DNA of 64,000 nt from Girardinichthys multiradiatus (taxonomy: Eukaryota; Chordata; Actinopteri; Cyprinodontiformes; Goodeidae). Position numbers and translations under genes: made by a program. The DNA is taken from contig NC_061816.1 in assembly GCF_021462225.1 (NCBI RefSeq), forward strand, positions 25,591,049 through 25,655,048, given 5' to 3'. Shown piece by piece: positions 51,704 to 62,995 of this stretch. Within the stretch, counting starts at the first letter, position 1. Every line of letters begins with the position of its first letter. The notes under the pieces are model-generated. The model did not search any database. It was given only the letters and a program-made list of their open reading frames with translations, and was not told the DNA's origin.

Positions 51704-52683
51704 AAGAAAAACGAGTGGCCATCATTACTTTAAGAAATGAAGGTCAGTCAGTCCGAACAATTGGGAAAACTTTGAAAGTGTCCCCAAGTGCAGTCGCAAA
51801 AACCATCAAGCGCTACAAAGAAACTGGCTCACATGAGGACCGCCCCAGGAAAGGAAGACCAAGAGTCACCTCTGCTGCGGACGATAAGTTCATCCGAGTC
51901 ACCAGCATCAGAAATCGCAAGTTAACAGCAGCTCAGATTAGAGAACAGGTCAATGCCACACAGAGTTCTAGCAGCAGACACATCTCTAGAACAACTGTTA
52001 AGAGGAGACTGTGTGAATCAGGCTTTCATGGTAAAATAGCTGCTAGGAAACCACTGCTGAGGACAGGCAACAAGCAGAAGAGACTTGTTTGGGCTAAAGA
52101 ACACAAGGAATGGACATTAGACCAGTGGAAATCTGTGCTTTGGTGTGATGAGTCCAAGTTTGAGATCTTTGGTTTCAACCACCGTGTCTTTGTGCGGCAC
52201 AGAAGAGGTGAACGGATGGACTCTACATGCCTGGTTCCCACCGTGAAGCATGGAGGAGGAGGTGTGATGGTGTGGGGGTGCTTTGCTGGTGTCACTGTTG
52301 GGGATTTATTCAAAATTGAAGGCATACTGAACCAGCATGGCTACCACAGCATCTTGCAGCAACATGCTATTCCATCCGGTTTGCGTTTAGTTGGACCATC
52401 ATTTATTTTTCAACAGGACAATGACCCCAAACACAACTCCAGGCTGTGTAAGGGCTATTTGACCAAGAATGAGAGTGATGGGGTGCTGCGCCAGAGGACC
52501 TGGTCTCCACAGTCACAGGACCCGAACCCAATCGAGATGGTTTGGGGTGAGCTGGACCGCAGAGTGAAGGCAAAAGGGCCAACAAGTGCTAAGCATCTCT
52601 GGGAACTCCTTCAAGACTGTTGGAAAACCATTTCAGGTGACTACCTCTTGAAGCTCATCAACAGAATGCCAAGAGTGTGCTGA
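51704..52683 (+). pseudogene. DD38E Tc1 transposase lacking start
   Basis: An open frame of 322 codons, longer than any piece of A, missing the first ten or so codons. It has helix-turn-helix 'TIGKTLKVSPSAVAKTIKRY', D in 'VLWCDESKFEIFG', D in 'FQQDNDPKHN' and E in 'NPIEMVWGELDRRV'. The spacing is 38 residues. The motif 'SPDLNPIE' has become 'SQDPNPIE'. A TGA at 52681-52683 replaces the codon after 'RMPRVC', removing the last dozen residues seen in A. With no start, two motif changes and an early stop it is inactive. Confidence 0.9.
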
Positions 52684-52803
52684 GCAGTAATCAAAGCAAA
52701 AGGTGGCTACTTTGAAAAACCTAGAATATAAGACATATTTTCAGTTGTTTCACACTTTTTTGTTCAGTATATAAATCCACATGTGTTAATTCATAGTTTT
52801 GAT

Positions 52804-52944
52804 CAGAATCAGAATCAGAAAAGCTTTATTGCCAAGTACGTTTTTGGACATACAAGGAATTTGTTTTGGCGTAGTTGGTGCAATACAGTACAAATTAAAC
52901 AGTATAAACATATCTACAATATAATATAAATATATGTGCACAAT
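52804..52944 (-). mobile_element. Short LINE 3' end inserted in Tc1 B
   Basis: Compared with element A, about 141 extra bases lie between 'agttttgat' and 'gatgccttcag'. On the minus strand they end 'ggcaataaagcttttctgat' plus further 'tctgat' repeats. A 'tgat' duplication flanks the insertion. Confidence 0.85.
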
Positions 52945-53040
52945 GATGCCTTCAGTGTGAAGCTACAATATTCATAGTCATGAAAATAAAGAAAACTCTT
53001 TGAATGAGAAGGTGTGTCCAAACTTTTGGTCTGTACTGTA

Positions 53041-53416
53041 TGTCACATTGACTGAGATTTTCATCTACCATGGCTCACAAATGTGGGGACCAAAAACCTT
53101 GATTTCTCAACTTCTCTATCACCTTACCTCTATTGCAGTGATCTGCACCACGTGCTTCTGAAATCAGCACTGTTAACAATGCCACTGGTGCCACCAATAG
53201 GCCATCCTGGGATCTCCACAAACCATTCTCACTCATTGTTGCACCTCTTCTTGCCCACAAATTGCGCTCACTGTTGTTTGCCTGTTGTTGAATCAGTATC
53301 AAGTCTTCTGGCATAACCAAAGGTTCCAATGACAATACAGGTGCCAAGATAGCCATCTGGCATTGGGATGCCACTTTTGCTGCTTCATCTGCTGCGTTAT
53401 TACATCTTATGACCAA
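53041..53416 (-). pseudogene. ERV2 RNase H end and integrase zinc domain
   Basis: The frame 53075-53416 begins with the end of RNase H ('NAADEAAKVASQ', the conserved C-terminal RNase H helix) and leads into the integrase N-terminus ('LISEARGADHCNRGKVIEKL', then 'FWSP'). The zinc-domain His-His and Cys-Cys positions follow across a stop toward 53041. There the gene is cut by Tc1 B at TA 53039-53040. The catalytic core of integrase is absent from the window. Confidence 0.7.
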
Positions 53417-54720
53417 GTCATTACCTTTGCGGTGTGCCTGACACTTTATTACTATTTATTTTGTGATGTGTCCTAATGGTGACTGGGTAACCCATTGTTA
53501 TGGTCGATGTTTTCTCATAGGCATAGTAGACTGCTGCTAGCCCTTGATAGCATGGTGGCCAGCCCTGTGCTACATTGTCAAGCTTTGTGCTATAATAAGC
53601 AATAGCTTGTTTTCACTGACCTGCACAGTTTTCCTGCATCAGTACTGCTGAGACATACATATCTTTTCTGTTTGCCACATATTGGTAGAATTGCTTGTCA
53701 TAGTCTGGCATCGCCAGAGTGGGTGCCACTTGCATTTCCTGTTTTAGTGTTTCAAAAGCTATTTTAGCCTCAGTCATACATTTCACATGGTTTTCAATGA
53801 CTGATTTCCTGATTCTTTCATAAACTCTCTTAACGGTGCTGTTTTTTCTGCATAGTCTTCTATCCAGTCTGCATTAAAGCCTGTCATCCCCAGGAACGTC
53901 ATCATCTCACCAACCGTTCGTGGGCATAGTACTTTGCTGACACCTTTGAGTTGCGAAGGCGAAATGCCAATGGTTCCTTGTGAAATCACTCTGCCTAGGT
54001 ATTCTACCTGCGGCTGACAATATAGAATTTTTCCTTTGAGGCTTTATGACCTCCTTCAGCCAATCTCTGAAGGACCTTCATTGAGTCTCAATGACAGTCT
54101 TCCAATGTGGGTGCTCAGATTAATAAATCATCTACATATTGCACCAATGTGCTGTTCAGTCTCAACTCTTCAAGATCCTGTTTTAGGATGTGTTTGAACA
54201 CATGAGGGCTGTGTTTGAACCCTTGTGGTAAGTGAGTGTAATTGTACTTTTTGCCTCTGTATGTAACGCAAACAAGTGTTGAGACTCTTCTGCTAAAGGG
54301 ATGCTGAAGAATGCAGAACAGAGATTAATGACAGTGAAAAACTATGCTTCTGGTGGAACAGCAGTTAGCAGCATGTGTGGATTTGGCACATCTGCTGGCC
54401 AATCCTGAACAACCTGATTGATGACCCTCAAGTTATGAACCAGATGCTATTTTGATCCATCTGCCTTTCGGACTGGAAATATTGTTTCCACCAATACTGC
54501 TGCTTCTAGAAGTCCTTCAATAGTTCTGCTAATGCCTTTTTCTGCTTCTACCTTTAACGGGTATTGTGGACGGAATGGAAGGTCTACATTTTGTTTCAAC
54601 TAAACCTTAAATGGGTTGGCTGATTTTACCAGACCCACATCTGTATCATGTTTTGACCATACATGATCTGCGACATGTTTTAGCATGTCCTCAAAAATCA
54701 AATCTCCTTTTAACATCTCC
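53417..54720 (-). pseudogene. ERV2 reverse transcriptase, broken
   Basis: The catalytic box 'QYVDDLLI' is readable on the minus strand at about 54115-54145, so the active-site aspartates survive. Frame 53783-53989 shows the following connection segment ('GISPSQLKGVSKVLCPRTVG', 'MMTFLGMTGFNADWIEDYAE', 'TAPLREFM'). Elsewhere stops and frameshifts are dense. Sequence at 53417-53780 corresponds to the RNase H start in broken frames. Confidence 0.75.
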
Positions 54721-54757
54721 TTTTCTTCCGATGTATTTGTGTCATTAACAGGCACTG

Positions 54758-55336
54758 TCACCACTTGTGGTTTGGATTTCGCTCAATCTTAATCATTGAT
54801 GCATCCTGTGATTGGAAAATTAATGGATTGTCTGTTTCTTCCCATTTTGTTGTAGTAGCAACTTTCATCATTGGTCCTAAGTCTTTTGCATGAAAATGTT
54901 TATTTACAAACAAGGTTATGTGTGGCTCCGATTCTGGAACGTTATACCATTTGGAAATGAAATCATTCATTTCCACATTTACTGCTGCCCCTTGTGAACC
55001 AATAACAATGTATTTGGTTTCCAGGTTCACATTTAATCCTTGTGTTTCGCTGTCCCATTTTTCCTCAAACTCTGTGCTTTTTGAAACATTGTAGAACATT
55101 GTACAATGGTAGTCCAAACGAGGTTTTTTAGCACCTGGAAGTTGGAGTTGAATGTACTGGCCCCACTCAAAAATTACATTCCCAACTGGACTGTCATTGT
55201 CTCCTAGCCAATAAGCCTTTGCCTCATGCACCTGCATGAACATTTGGAGATCCAGACCTTCTTTTTGAACATATACTCCTTGAGGGGTACAGCAAATGTT
55301 CAGTTTCAGTTTACACAGAGCATCTCTGCCCAACAA
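54758..55336 (-). pseudogene. ERV2 pol spacer after protease
   Basis: A 192-codon open frame that begins with the block ending the protease ('MLGRDALCKLKLNICCTPQG'). It continues as a long insert before RT ('PRLDYHCTMFYNVSKSTEF', 'WYNVPESEPHITLFVNKHF', 'AKDLGPMMKVATTTKW'). I have seen this insert style in fish retroviral pol proteins but cannot assign a function. It is out of frame with the protease by a shift near 55330. Confidence 0.6.
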
Positions 55337-55595
55337 AATTAATTGGGGTTTGATAAGATACCAAAATTGGTATCTTTATTTCACCATCATCTGCCACCAG
55401 TCGTACAGGAGCCATCATTTGGATTATTTGTCGTGTTCCCGAGAACCCTTCCGTCGATATAAATTTATCAGACATGTGGAGATGAGTTGCATAATTTGGG
55501 CTCACACATGTGTAAGCTGCTCCTATATTAACTAATATTGGTGTTTCTTTATTTTCTATTTGAATGTTTAGCATTGGCTCATTTTCAGCACCCAT
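55311..55595 (-). pseudogene. ERV2 aspartic protease, active site lost
   Basis: A 94-codon frame with the retropepsin layout. The active-site loop should read VDTGA; here it is 'ILVNIGAAYTCV', lacking the catalytic Asp. The flap region is 'FSGTRQIIQMMAPVRL' and the end is 'YQTPINFVGQ', where reading shifts. Both the missing Asp and the frameshift inactivate it. Confidence 0.7.
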
Positions 55596-55597
55596 GC

Positions 55598-57475
55598 TTA
55601 CAACTGGTTACTGATTCTCCCCTGTAGAGCTCTCTGGGCACCCCTAGTAGCCAAAATTTGGGGTGTTAGTTGGACCTCTGGGAGGACCCAGCCTGGCCCT
55701 GCCACGTTGTCGCCCCAGGTATGGATTCTGTCTTTGGAAGCATTGTTCAGCACAATGTCCAGGTTCACTGCATGTCCAGCATCTCCCCGGTATTCCGGGT
55801 GCAGCATTTCATCCCTGTTTGCCCACGGGGATCCTCTTTGCTGTCTTCCTCGTGCTCCAAATGGTCGTGAATTCCATGCCGTAGGGTAGACATTTACTAC
55901 CGGATGCGGTGGCAGGGCGGTGGTAAAGTTTAGAGGACCCACCTGTGATGGGTGCACCACATCAGGAAAAGGTGCTGTAGGTGTTGTTGATGAGGCGTTG
56001 GGGTGTTCTTCCCCTTTCACCATTACAGCCTTTCCCTGAAGCTCTCCGAGTTGCAATTGGGCACGCTTTCTTTGAACATTTTTGTCTTGTTCATCTAGCT
56101 TTTGCTCCTCTTTTCTGTATTTTCCGACATTGTGTACAACATGATCTCTAAACTCCTTGTGTGGCATTGATGTCAGACCAACAACATCTTCGAGTCTGCT
56201 CCGCACAGGTGCTGGCATACTATCTACGATGGTATTCTGAAATAAGGTTGTGAGTAGAGGACTCTTGTCAATGTCCTGTTCTGCATCCTGTTTCCATCTC
56301 TCAAATTGTTAAGAGATGTACGTTGCTGGGTTCTTGTCGTCACCCAGTGGTTCCCCTTTCCGACCAGGTCCACAGAGGCCCAAGGAACATGTTGCGTTGT
56401 GTTTCCTTTGACCGGAATTGGCATCTGTTTCCCCTCTGTGTATCTATCAGGTGGATGAATATTAGGCCGATATCACAAATCGTACTGCCTGTCATTTTGT
56501 TCTCTGTTTGTGACCCTTCAGTAGGCTGCACTATGACATTTGCAGCCTCAGCTTGTTCTCTAGCTAATACTTCTGGTTCATTTAGGTTAGAATGGAGATT
56601 GTCCAGTTGTTGTTCTATTTCTTGAATGGTAGTTCTATCTATTTCATGCTTTAAATCAAGCCCAGTATGATCTAAGTTGATCCAGTATGAATCACCCCTG
56701 GTCTTCCAGTGTGTTCCCCATAACAATCAATTATTCTTGTCCTACTTGGTTGCTGTGTTGTTGAATTTGTTGTTGTCCCCTGCTGGGGCAACTACACATT
56801 TCTGGAAGGCTGTCTCCTTGTTGTACTACGATGCTTAGGATGTATGCCCTGAATTGCAACTGGCGAATCTGTATTTATTGGGAGTCCTCTCTGCGTTCCA
56901 AATGGAGTTTGTTCGCTTCCCGCAGGTGCACTCTGCATGTGAGGTCCGTTACTTACCGGAGACACACCCTGTGGATTAAGTGGGTGTTCTCTATCCTTCA
57001 CTAGTTCAGCACTGATGTCCTGCAATAAGTCACCTGGAATCATTTGAGCTTCTCCCTGTTCTGTTTCTTCTCCTTTGTAATAAAATTTTCCCATTATATT
57101 AAGTGTTCCAGCCAGGGAAGGGTATATTCCTGCTGGCTTCAGATTATTGTTTTTAGTTCCATCATGTTGTTTTTTCAACTCTGTCAACTGTTGTTTCAAG
57201 TTCTGTCTGTATTTCTGACCTTCGTCTTTGAATAACTTTAAAATGTTCAACTCATGTTCTCTTTTTGCCACTCTTTTCTTACTTTTGTCTTTTGCCTTAT
57301 AATCCATAATTCGAGTGTCCATTTGTTCACATAGTGACAGGTCAAAGCTTCCATTTTCAGGCCATGGTGCAGGCAATCCACATGTCCTTTTCTCCCATTT
57401 TTTAGAAATCTTTGGGATCTTTGAAGCATAATCTGGGTTCTTACACTCGATAATCACTGTTGGTAGATTGCTCAT
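55598..57475 (-). pseudogene. ERV2 gag, frameshifted
   Basis: Gag polyprotein remnant from ATG 57473-57475 ('MSNLPTVIIECKNPDYASKI'). Pieces: 56792-57475 (charged coiled-coil-like 'KRVAKREHELNILKLF', 'LKQQLTELKKQHDG', then a Pro-rich linker), 56340-56726, 56224-56424, and 55598-56218 (capsid end and nucleocapsid, 'RSRLEDVVGLTSMPHKEFRD'). A CCHC zinc knuckle, 'CWTCSEPGHCAEQC', is readable at 55740-55781 in a frame other than the long one. That places a frameshift just before it. Expected role: assembly and RNA packaging of the particle. Confidence 0.75.
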
Positions 57476-59650
57476 TTTCTTTCCCTTAGGAAGATTGTTT
57501 ATATTGTTCCAAACAATTCAATGTTAATTAGGTGGTGTTGTTTAAAATATATTTATTTTCCTATAATTACTGTTATTTTTAGTAACTTTTTAAAATTGTG
57601 TTATCCAAATCAAATGAGTCTTTATTTTAGTCTTTGTATCCTAATCAAGCCTTATGCAGTCCAGATACTTATTTTCAAATAATATTAAACTTAATAAGCA
57701 ATTGGTTGCTGCGTGTTTTATTTTACTTTTATAGTATGCTCTCTTAACTGTAAAAAAATTTATAAAATAAAGTAAATGCTAGTTTGTTTTACTCAAGGTG
57801 TTCTTTTATCTTTGAGTAAATTATTTGATTAAACTGCTTGCACAACCTTTTTTACCAAATGTGTGCACTAAGTCTGACTTGCTGTAAAGGAATCTTATTC
57901 TTTTATTTTATCAGCTGTTGATTTACCTAAACATATATAATAAAAAAATGTATTTGCCTTCTATGAAGTAATTGTAAAGGCCTTAGCTCAGTATCTCTTA
58001 AGCTTAAATAATCCAATTTCAGAGACCAGTCCACTGACGAAGGCAACTATAAAAGTCATTAAATGACACTTTTTCAAGTTGACTTTACAATTATCACTTT
58101 AGCCTAAGACAAAATACATTAAATCAAACCACACAGGCAGGCTAAAAATGGCACAATCAAAGGGGTTGGGTTTGGAAAGAAAGAAAGACAGTGAGAGAGA
58201 GGGAGAGAGGGAGGAGACGTACAGGGGGAGGAGAAATAGGAGGAGAGAAAGATAGGAGAAATAGGAGAGAGAGAGAGTGAGGAGAGACGAAGGAGGAGAA
58301 ATAGAGGGGGAGGAGAAATAGGAGGAGAGAGAGAGAGAGAGAGGGAGAGTGGGTGGTAGAATGTGTGTGTGCGTGTGTGTGTTTTGACCCAAGCTGAAGA
58401 TCTCTTTTCCTTCTCTCTTTTGTTTTGTATCCAATATCACTTTGGCAAAACTTGTGGTCAAACCAGTCCAAGTTGTAATGCCTGGAATTAAAGTTTTACT
58501 AGAAGTTGTCTCACTGTTTTATAAAAATTTTGTATTGTCTTGGTGGCTGATGTTGACTCATAAATTCAGCATAGGACATTTGGCGACTGAAGCATCTAGA
58601 AACCACCAATCAGAGCGAAGAAAGAAGAGGAAAACACACTTAATTTAGATGCTCACAGTTATCATTCAGAACAATGGTACCCCGAAAGCTATCCACACAT
58701 TCAGTATGGGCAACACATGCACATTTCCATAAGCTTTACATGCATCACACACAAAACACCAGTCGACACACTGCCTTTCACTCAATCAGCGTTGATCAAA
58801 GCCATTCATAAACCACACCAACTTCATACGTCTTTCACACTCTCATATTCACACCTAATGTTCTTCCCTGGGGAGTTCAAACCTAATTTATAGTATTATT
58901 GATGTCCCAATTGATCAATTCTCTTACTTTGTGTAAGCTCACGAGTTAATTGTTTGCTTAACTCACATTGGTCATTTTAGCAAGATCAAATTACTACTTC
59001 TCCAGAACACCAATCACCAATGCTCATCATAGAGATCTCAAATGTAAAAAAGAAAACACTCCAATCAACATTGTAACCTCCAATCACATACATGTAAAAT
59101 TTCAACAGCTGTGGCCTTTTCCAGTGCTTTTTTGCCCTCCAGGCATCACACGAGGCACAACCTCACCTCGACTTAATCCACTGGCTACTTAATCTCAAGG
59201 TCTCTACATACCTTTTCTAACGGGTGTTTTTTATATATGAAAATAGCAGTCTCTCTGCAAGGAGGCTTAATTCTTGGAGAGAAATCAGTATTACACCAAG
59301 CACTCTATCATATAGGACTATTCCTGTCTTGGCACCACGATAAATGCCGGGGTGTGCACAATACTCATTTTAAGACTGCCAGGTAGCCAATTCCAACTTT
59401 GTATTTTTTGGCAGTCTTCCTGCATGCAGGAAACCGTGGAGACTGTGAGAAGAGAGAAAAAGAGAGAGACCGAAGTCTCTATCTACACCTCTACAGTTGA
59501 GGGTCCGGGCAGCTGAAATTCTTTCAACAAGAAAAGAGGCAAGAACTCACCTCCTCCTGTTGTGGGCCCTGAACCACAGCTACCCAGGCCCCGCTCCCCG
59601 GACGGGGGCCGCAAATCTCTCCCTGTAGATTGAATCACGTCAGGATCACC
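57476..59650 (-). other. ERV2 leader (long, partly purine/pyrimidine-rich)
   Basis: About 2.2 kb between primer site and gag. It includes a strongly biased tract at 58180-58345 (GA-rich on plus, CT-rich on minus) and a (tg)n run at 58360-58381. No protein is supported; long Ser/Leu frames over the tract are composition artefacts. The length is unusual and may include unrecognised insertions. Confidence 0.5.
59546..59556 (-). promoter_or_regulatory. ERV2 candidate major splice donor
   Basis: The minus strand reads 'ggaggaggtgagttctt', a near-perfect donor (AG|GTGAGT) about 100 bases after the primer site, where retroviral donors usually lie. Confidence 0.55.
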
Positions 59651-59651
59651 A
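59634..59651 (-). other. ERV2 primer binding site, tRNA-Trp-like
   Basis: 'tggtgatcctgacgtgat' on the minus strand begins 3 bases after the LTR end. It complements the 3' end of vertebrate tRNA-Trp with two mismatches. Confidence 0.75.
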
Positions 59652-60140
59652 ATTTGTGGAAGAGGGCGGACTTACTACTGAGCTAACAGCAATTAACACA
59701 AAACTCAGAGAAATCTCTCTTCCCAGCCTTCACGGGGGCAACTTTTATTTCTTACAACGCACAAAACATCTTAATCAAATTCCACAAGTTCCTTTGCCTT
59801 CAGTCTTTACAGGGTGTTTTTTATACAGATTACAAGCATTGATGTGTATTTGGTTCTCTTTGACCAATTGAAATCATCATATTCATTTTTGATGCCAAAA
59901 CTTTTGGCATCCACAACATTGATTCTCAGTTGCAATTCTGGGAATACATTCCAGCCCAACATCTGGAAAAGATCAGATTGGCCTACGTGACAGTTTACAA
60001 TAACAATTTCATCATTTATCTGGATGCAAAACTCTAATGTCAAAGTGACCTGGCTAGAGTCATGAGATTTCCTGGCTGAACTGCAATAACAAGTCCATCC
60101 ATCTTTTCTCACGCCAAGAACTTTTCCCTAATGTAATCTA

Positions 60141-61755
60141 CAGGTCCTTCTCAAAAACTTAGCATATTGTGATAAAGTTCATTATTTTCTATAATGTAAT
60201 GATGAAAATTTAACATTCGTATATTTTAGATTCATTGCACACTAACTGACATATTTCAGGTCTTTTATTGTCTTAATACGAATGATTGTGGCATACAGCT
60301 CATGAAAACCCAAAATTCCTATCTAACAAAATTAGCATATTTCATCCGACCAATAAAAGAAAAGTGTTTTTAATACAAAAAACATCAACCTTCAAATAAT
60401 CATGTATAGTTATGCACTCAATACTTGGTCGGGAATCCTTTTGCAGAAATGACTGCTTCAATGCGGCGTGGCATGGAGGCAATCAGCCTGTGGCACTGCT
60501 GAGGTCTTATGGAGGCCCAGGATGATTCGATAGCGGCCTTTAGCTCATCCAGAGTGTTGGGTCTTGAGTCTCTCAACGTTCTCTTCACAATATCCCACAG
60601 ATTCCCTATGGGGTTCAGGTCAGGAGAGTTGGCAGGCCAATTGAGCACAGTGATACCATGGTCAGTAAACCATTTACCAGTGGTTTTGGCACTGTGAGCA
60701 GCTGCCAGGTCGTGCTGAAAAATGAAATCTTCATCTCCATAAAGCTTTTCAGCAGATGGAAGCATGAAGTGCTCCAAAATCTCCTGATAGCTAGCTGCAT
60801 TGACCCTGCCCTTGATAAAACACCGTGGACCAACACCAGCAGCTGACACGGCACCCCAGACCATCACTGACTGTGGGTACTTGACACTGGACTTCTGGCA
60901 TTTTGGCATTTCCTTCTCCCCAGTCTTCCTCCAGACTCTGGCACCTTGATTTCCGAATGACATGCAGAATTTGCTTTCATCCGAAAAAAGTACTTTGGAC
61001 CACTGAGCAACAGTCCAGTGCTGCTTCTCTGTAGCCCAGGTCAGGCGCTTCTGCCGCTGTTTCTGGTTCAAAAGTGGCTTGACCTGGGGAATGCGGCACC
61101 TGTAGCCCATTTCCTGAACACGCCTGTGCACGGTGGCTCTGGATGTTTCTACTCCAGACTCAGTTCACTGCTTCCGCAGGTCCCCCAAGGTCTGGAATCG
61201 GCCCTTCTCCACAATCTTCCTCAGGGTCCGGTCCGGTCACCTCTTCTCGTTGTGCAGCATTTTCTGCCACACTTTTTCCTTCCCACAGGCTTCCCACTGA
61301 GGTGCCTTGATACAGCACTCTGGGAACAGCCTATTCGTTCTGAAATTTCTTTCTGTGTCTTACCCTCTTGCGTTAGGGTGTCAATAGTGGCCTTCTGGAC
61401 AGCAGTCAGGTCGGCAGTCTTACCCATGATTGGGGTTTTGAATGATGAACCGGGCTGGGAGTTTTAAAGGCCTCAGGAATCTTTTGCAGGTGTTTAGAGT
61501 TAACTCGTTGATTCAGATGATTAGGTTCATAGCTCGTTTAGAGACCCTTTTAATGATATGCTAATTTTGTGAGATAGGAATTTTGGGTTTTCATGAGCTG
61601 TATGCCAAAATCATCCATATTAAGACAATAAAAGACCTGAAATATTTCAGTTAGTGTGCAATGAATCTAAAATATATGATTGTTAAATTTTCATCATTAC
61701 ATTATAGAAAATAATGAACTTTATCACAATATGCAAATTTTTTGAGAAGGACCTG
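60141..61755 (-). mobile_element. Tc1/mariner element C3 (DD34E), in ERV2 LTR
   Basis: A 1615-bp copy of the C family with intact ends and flanking TA (60139-60140 and 61756-61757). The uninterrupted LTR copy at 48483-48642 shows the empty site 'gtaatctatttccag', which proves the exact insertion point and the single TA target. Confidence 0.96.
60418..61427 (-). pseudogene. Tc1 DD34E transposase of C3, broken
   Basis: Same gene as C1 and C2 with two clear lesions. A 5-bp tandem duplication near 61230-61240 ('ggtccggtccggtc' where the others have 'ggtccggtc') shifts the frame after 68 codons. A TGG-to-TGA change near 61165 ('cagttcactg') ends the next frame. From 61131 downward the catalytic core is intact: D in 'LFSDESKFCM', D in 'FQHDLAAAH' and E in 'LNPIGNLW', where Glu has become Gly. 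The loss of this catalytic Glu is a third lesion. Confidence 0.93.
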
Positions 61756-61929
61756 TATTTCCAGATGGCTTGCATGTTTACTCAGAGTGAACAATTCTTC
61801 ACATAATTCATGTTGTAATGGTAAACACAATAATAACACTTTTAATCTAATCAAACAAAGCTTTAAGCTTCCACAGTATGTTCAAATGTGTAAATGAATT
61901 TTAGATATCCTTGTTAAAAGTAGTAGTTT

Positions 61930-62995
61930 TGTTTTTTTGTTTTCTCTCAGTAGAGGGTGCTAATATTCTTTTGTAAGTTAGTCAAGCTGAAGCGCAATAC
62001 GGAGGTTTACTACTTTTAAGGCTAAGCTTCAAACTTTCTTTTTTGATAAAGCTTATAGTTAGAGTGGCTTAGGTTAACCTGAGCGATCTCTGTAGTTATG
62101 CTGCTATAGGCTTAGGCTGCTGGAGGACATAATGACCACATTCACTCTACGCTACATTCTCACACTACTCTCCAATTTTGCATTATTTGCTGTTTTTTTC
62201 AACTTTTAACTTTATGTTCTCTCTCTTTTCTTTTCCTAGAAGCTACACCTGGCCTGACTCTGTGTCTACCTGTGACACCTTTCCGGAGTTGGGCATCGTC
62301 CAAGCTTCTACTGGCAACAACTTAATGCTCACCCTCTACCGATGATCCACTTGGCCCTGTCTTTCAGTGTTTAACCCTTTCTCTCTTCTAGACATAGCAA
62401 TTGACTGAGGTGTAACTGTAACTAATTATATGTGCTCTCTTTCAGACTTTCACCTTGAAAACTGGCTCAGAGTTTATCTGTTCATTCTTTCTAGATGAAA
62501 CCCCTAAAGGAGCTACATCCATTAACATTTACTTTTCCTTCCCATAGAAAGTACTCCAGGATCAGTGCTTCTGTGTTCTTTATATGTCTCTGCTCTGTTC
62601 TCTCAAACCCCCAGTCGGTCATGGCAGATGGCCGCTCAAACTGGTTCTGCCAGAGGTTTCTTCATGTTAAAGGGGGGTTTTTCCTCTCTACTGTCGCTAC
62701 ATTCATGCTCAGTATGAGGGATTGCTGCAAAGTCCACACCAGTGACTGTCCACTGTCTACATGCTCATCCGGGAGGAGGGAATGCTGCAAGTCACTGACT
62801 GGATGCAATCTGCTGGGTTTCCTTAGATAGAAAAACTTTTTATCCAATTTGAATAACTAACTAAATCTGACTGCACTGTTCAATGGTTAGGATTAATTGG
62901 AATGTATGTACCTGACTTTTTGAAGTTCCTTGAGACGACATGTGTTGTGAATTGGCACTATATAAATAAACTGAATTCAATAAATTGAATTGAAT
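61930..62995 (+). mobile_element. L2-type LINE 3' region, copy 3
   Basis: Begins near 'gctaagcttcaaactttc' and shares 'cattctcacactactctcc' onward with 31590-32402. Its tail reads 'tgtgttgtgaattggcac' plus 'tatataaataaactgaatt'. It is non-coding; frames over it are chance ORFs. Confidence 0.8.

Larger units (their letters stand above)
51704..53038 (+). mobile_element. Tc1/mariner element B (DD38E), 5'-truncated
   Basis: Relative of element A. The right end 'ggtctgtactg' lies at 53038 next to TA (53039-53040), but the left inverted repeat, promoter region and start codon are gone; similarity starts at 'aagaaaaacgagtggcc' (51704). It lies within ERV2 integrase sequence on the right side. A LINE tail is inserted in its 3' region at 52804-52944. 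Confidence 0.92.
48483..61875 (-). mobile_element. Endogenous retrovirus ERV2, minus strand, decayed
   Basis: Minus-strand provirus whose parts, from high to low coordinates, are the 5' LTR (59655-61875 with C3), tRNA-Trp-like primer site, splice donor, long leader, gag, protease, spacer, RT, RNase H, integrase start, then the purine tract and truncated 3' LTR. Env and most of integrase are gone, replaced by Tc1 B and the RTE LINE. The two LTR pieces differ at about 5 of roughly 158 positions, so ERV2 is older than ERV1. Target duplications could not be checked because the 3' LTR is truncated. Class is epsilon/gamma-like by protease and gag style, with low certainty. Confidence 0.85.
59655..61875 (-). 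repeat. ERV2 5' LTR, interrupted by Tc1 C3
   Basis: Ends are TGTGGAAG...CTTCCACA on the minus strand (plus: 'tgtggaag' at 59655, 'cttccaca' ending 61875). Subtracting C3 and its duplicated TA gives an LTR of about 604 bp. The inner end adjoins the primer site, and the outer 160 bp match the 3' LTR piece at 48483-48642. Confidence 0.9.

Noticed and set aside
58099..58471. Ser/Leu-rich frames on the minus strand
   Set aside because: Translation of a purine/pyrimidine tract; frames overlap each other and lack motifs.
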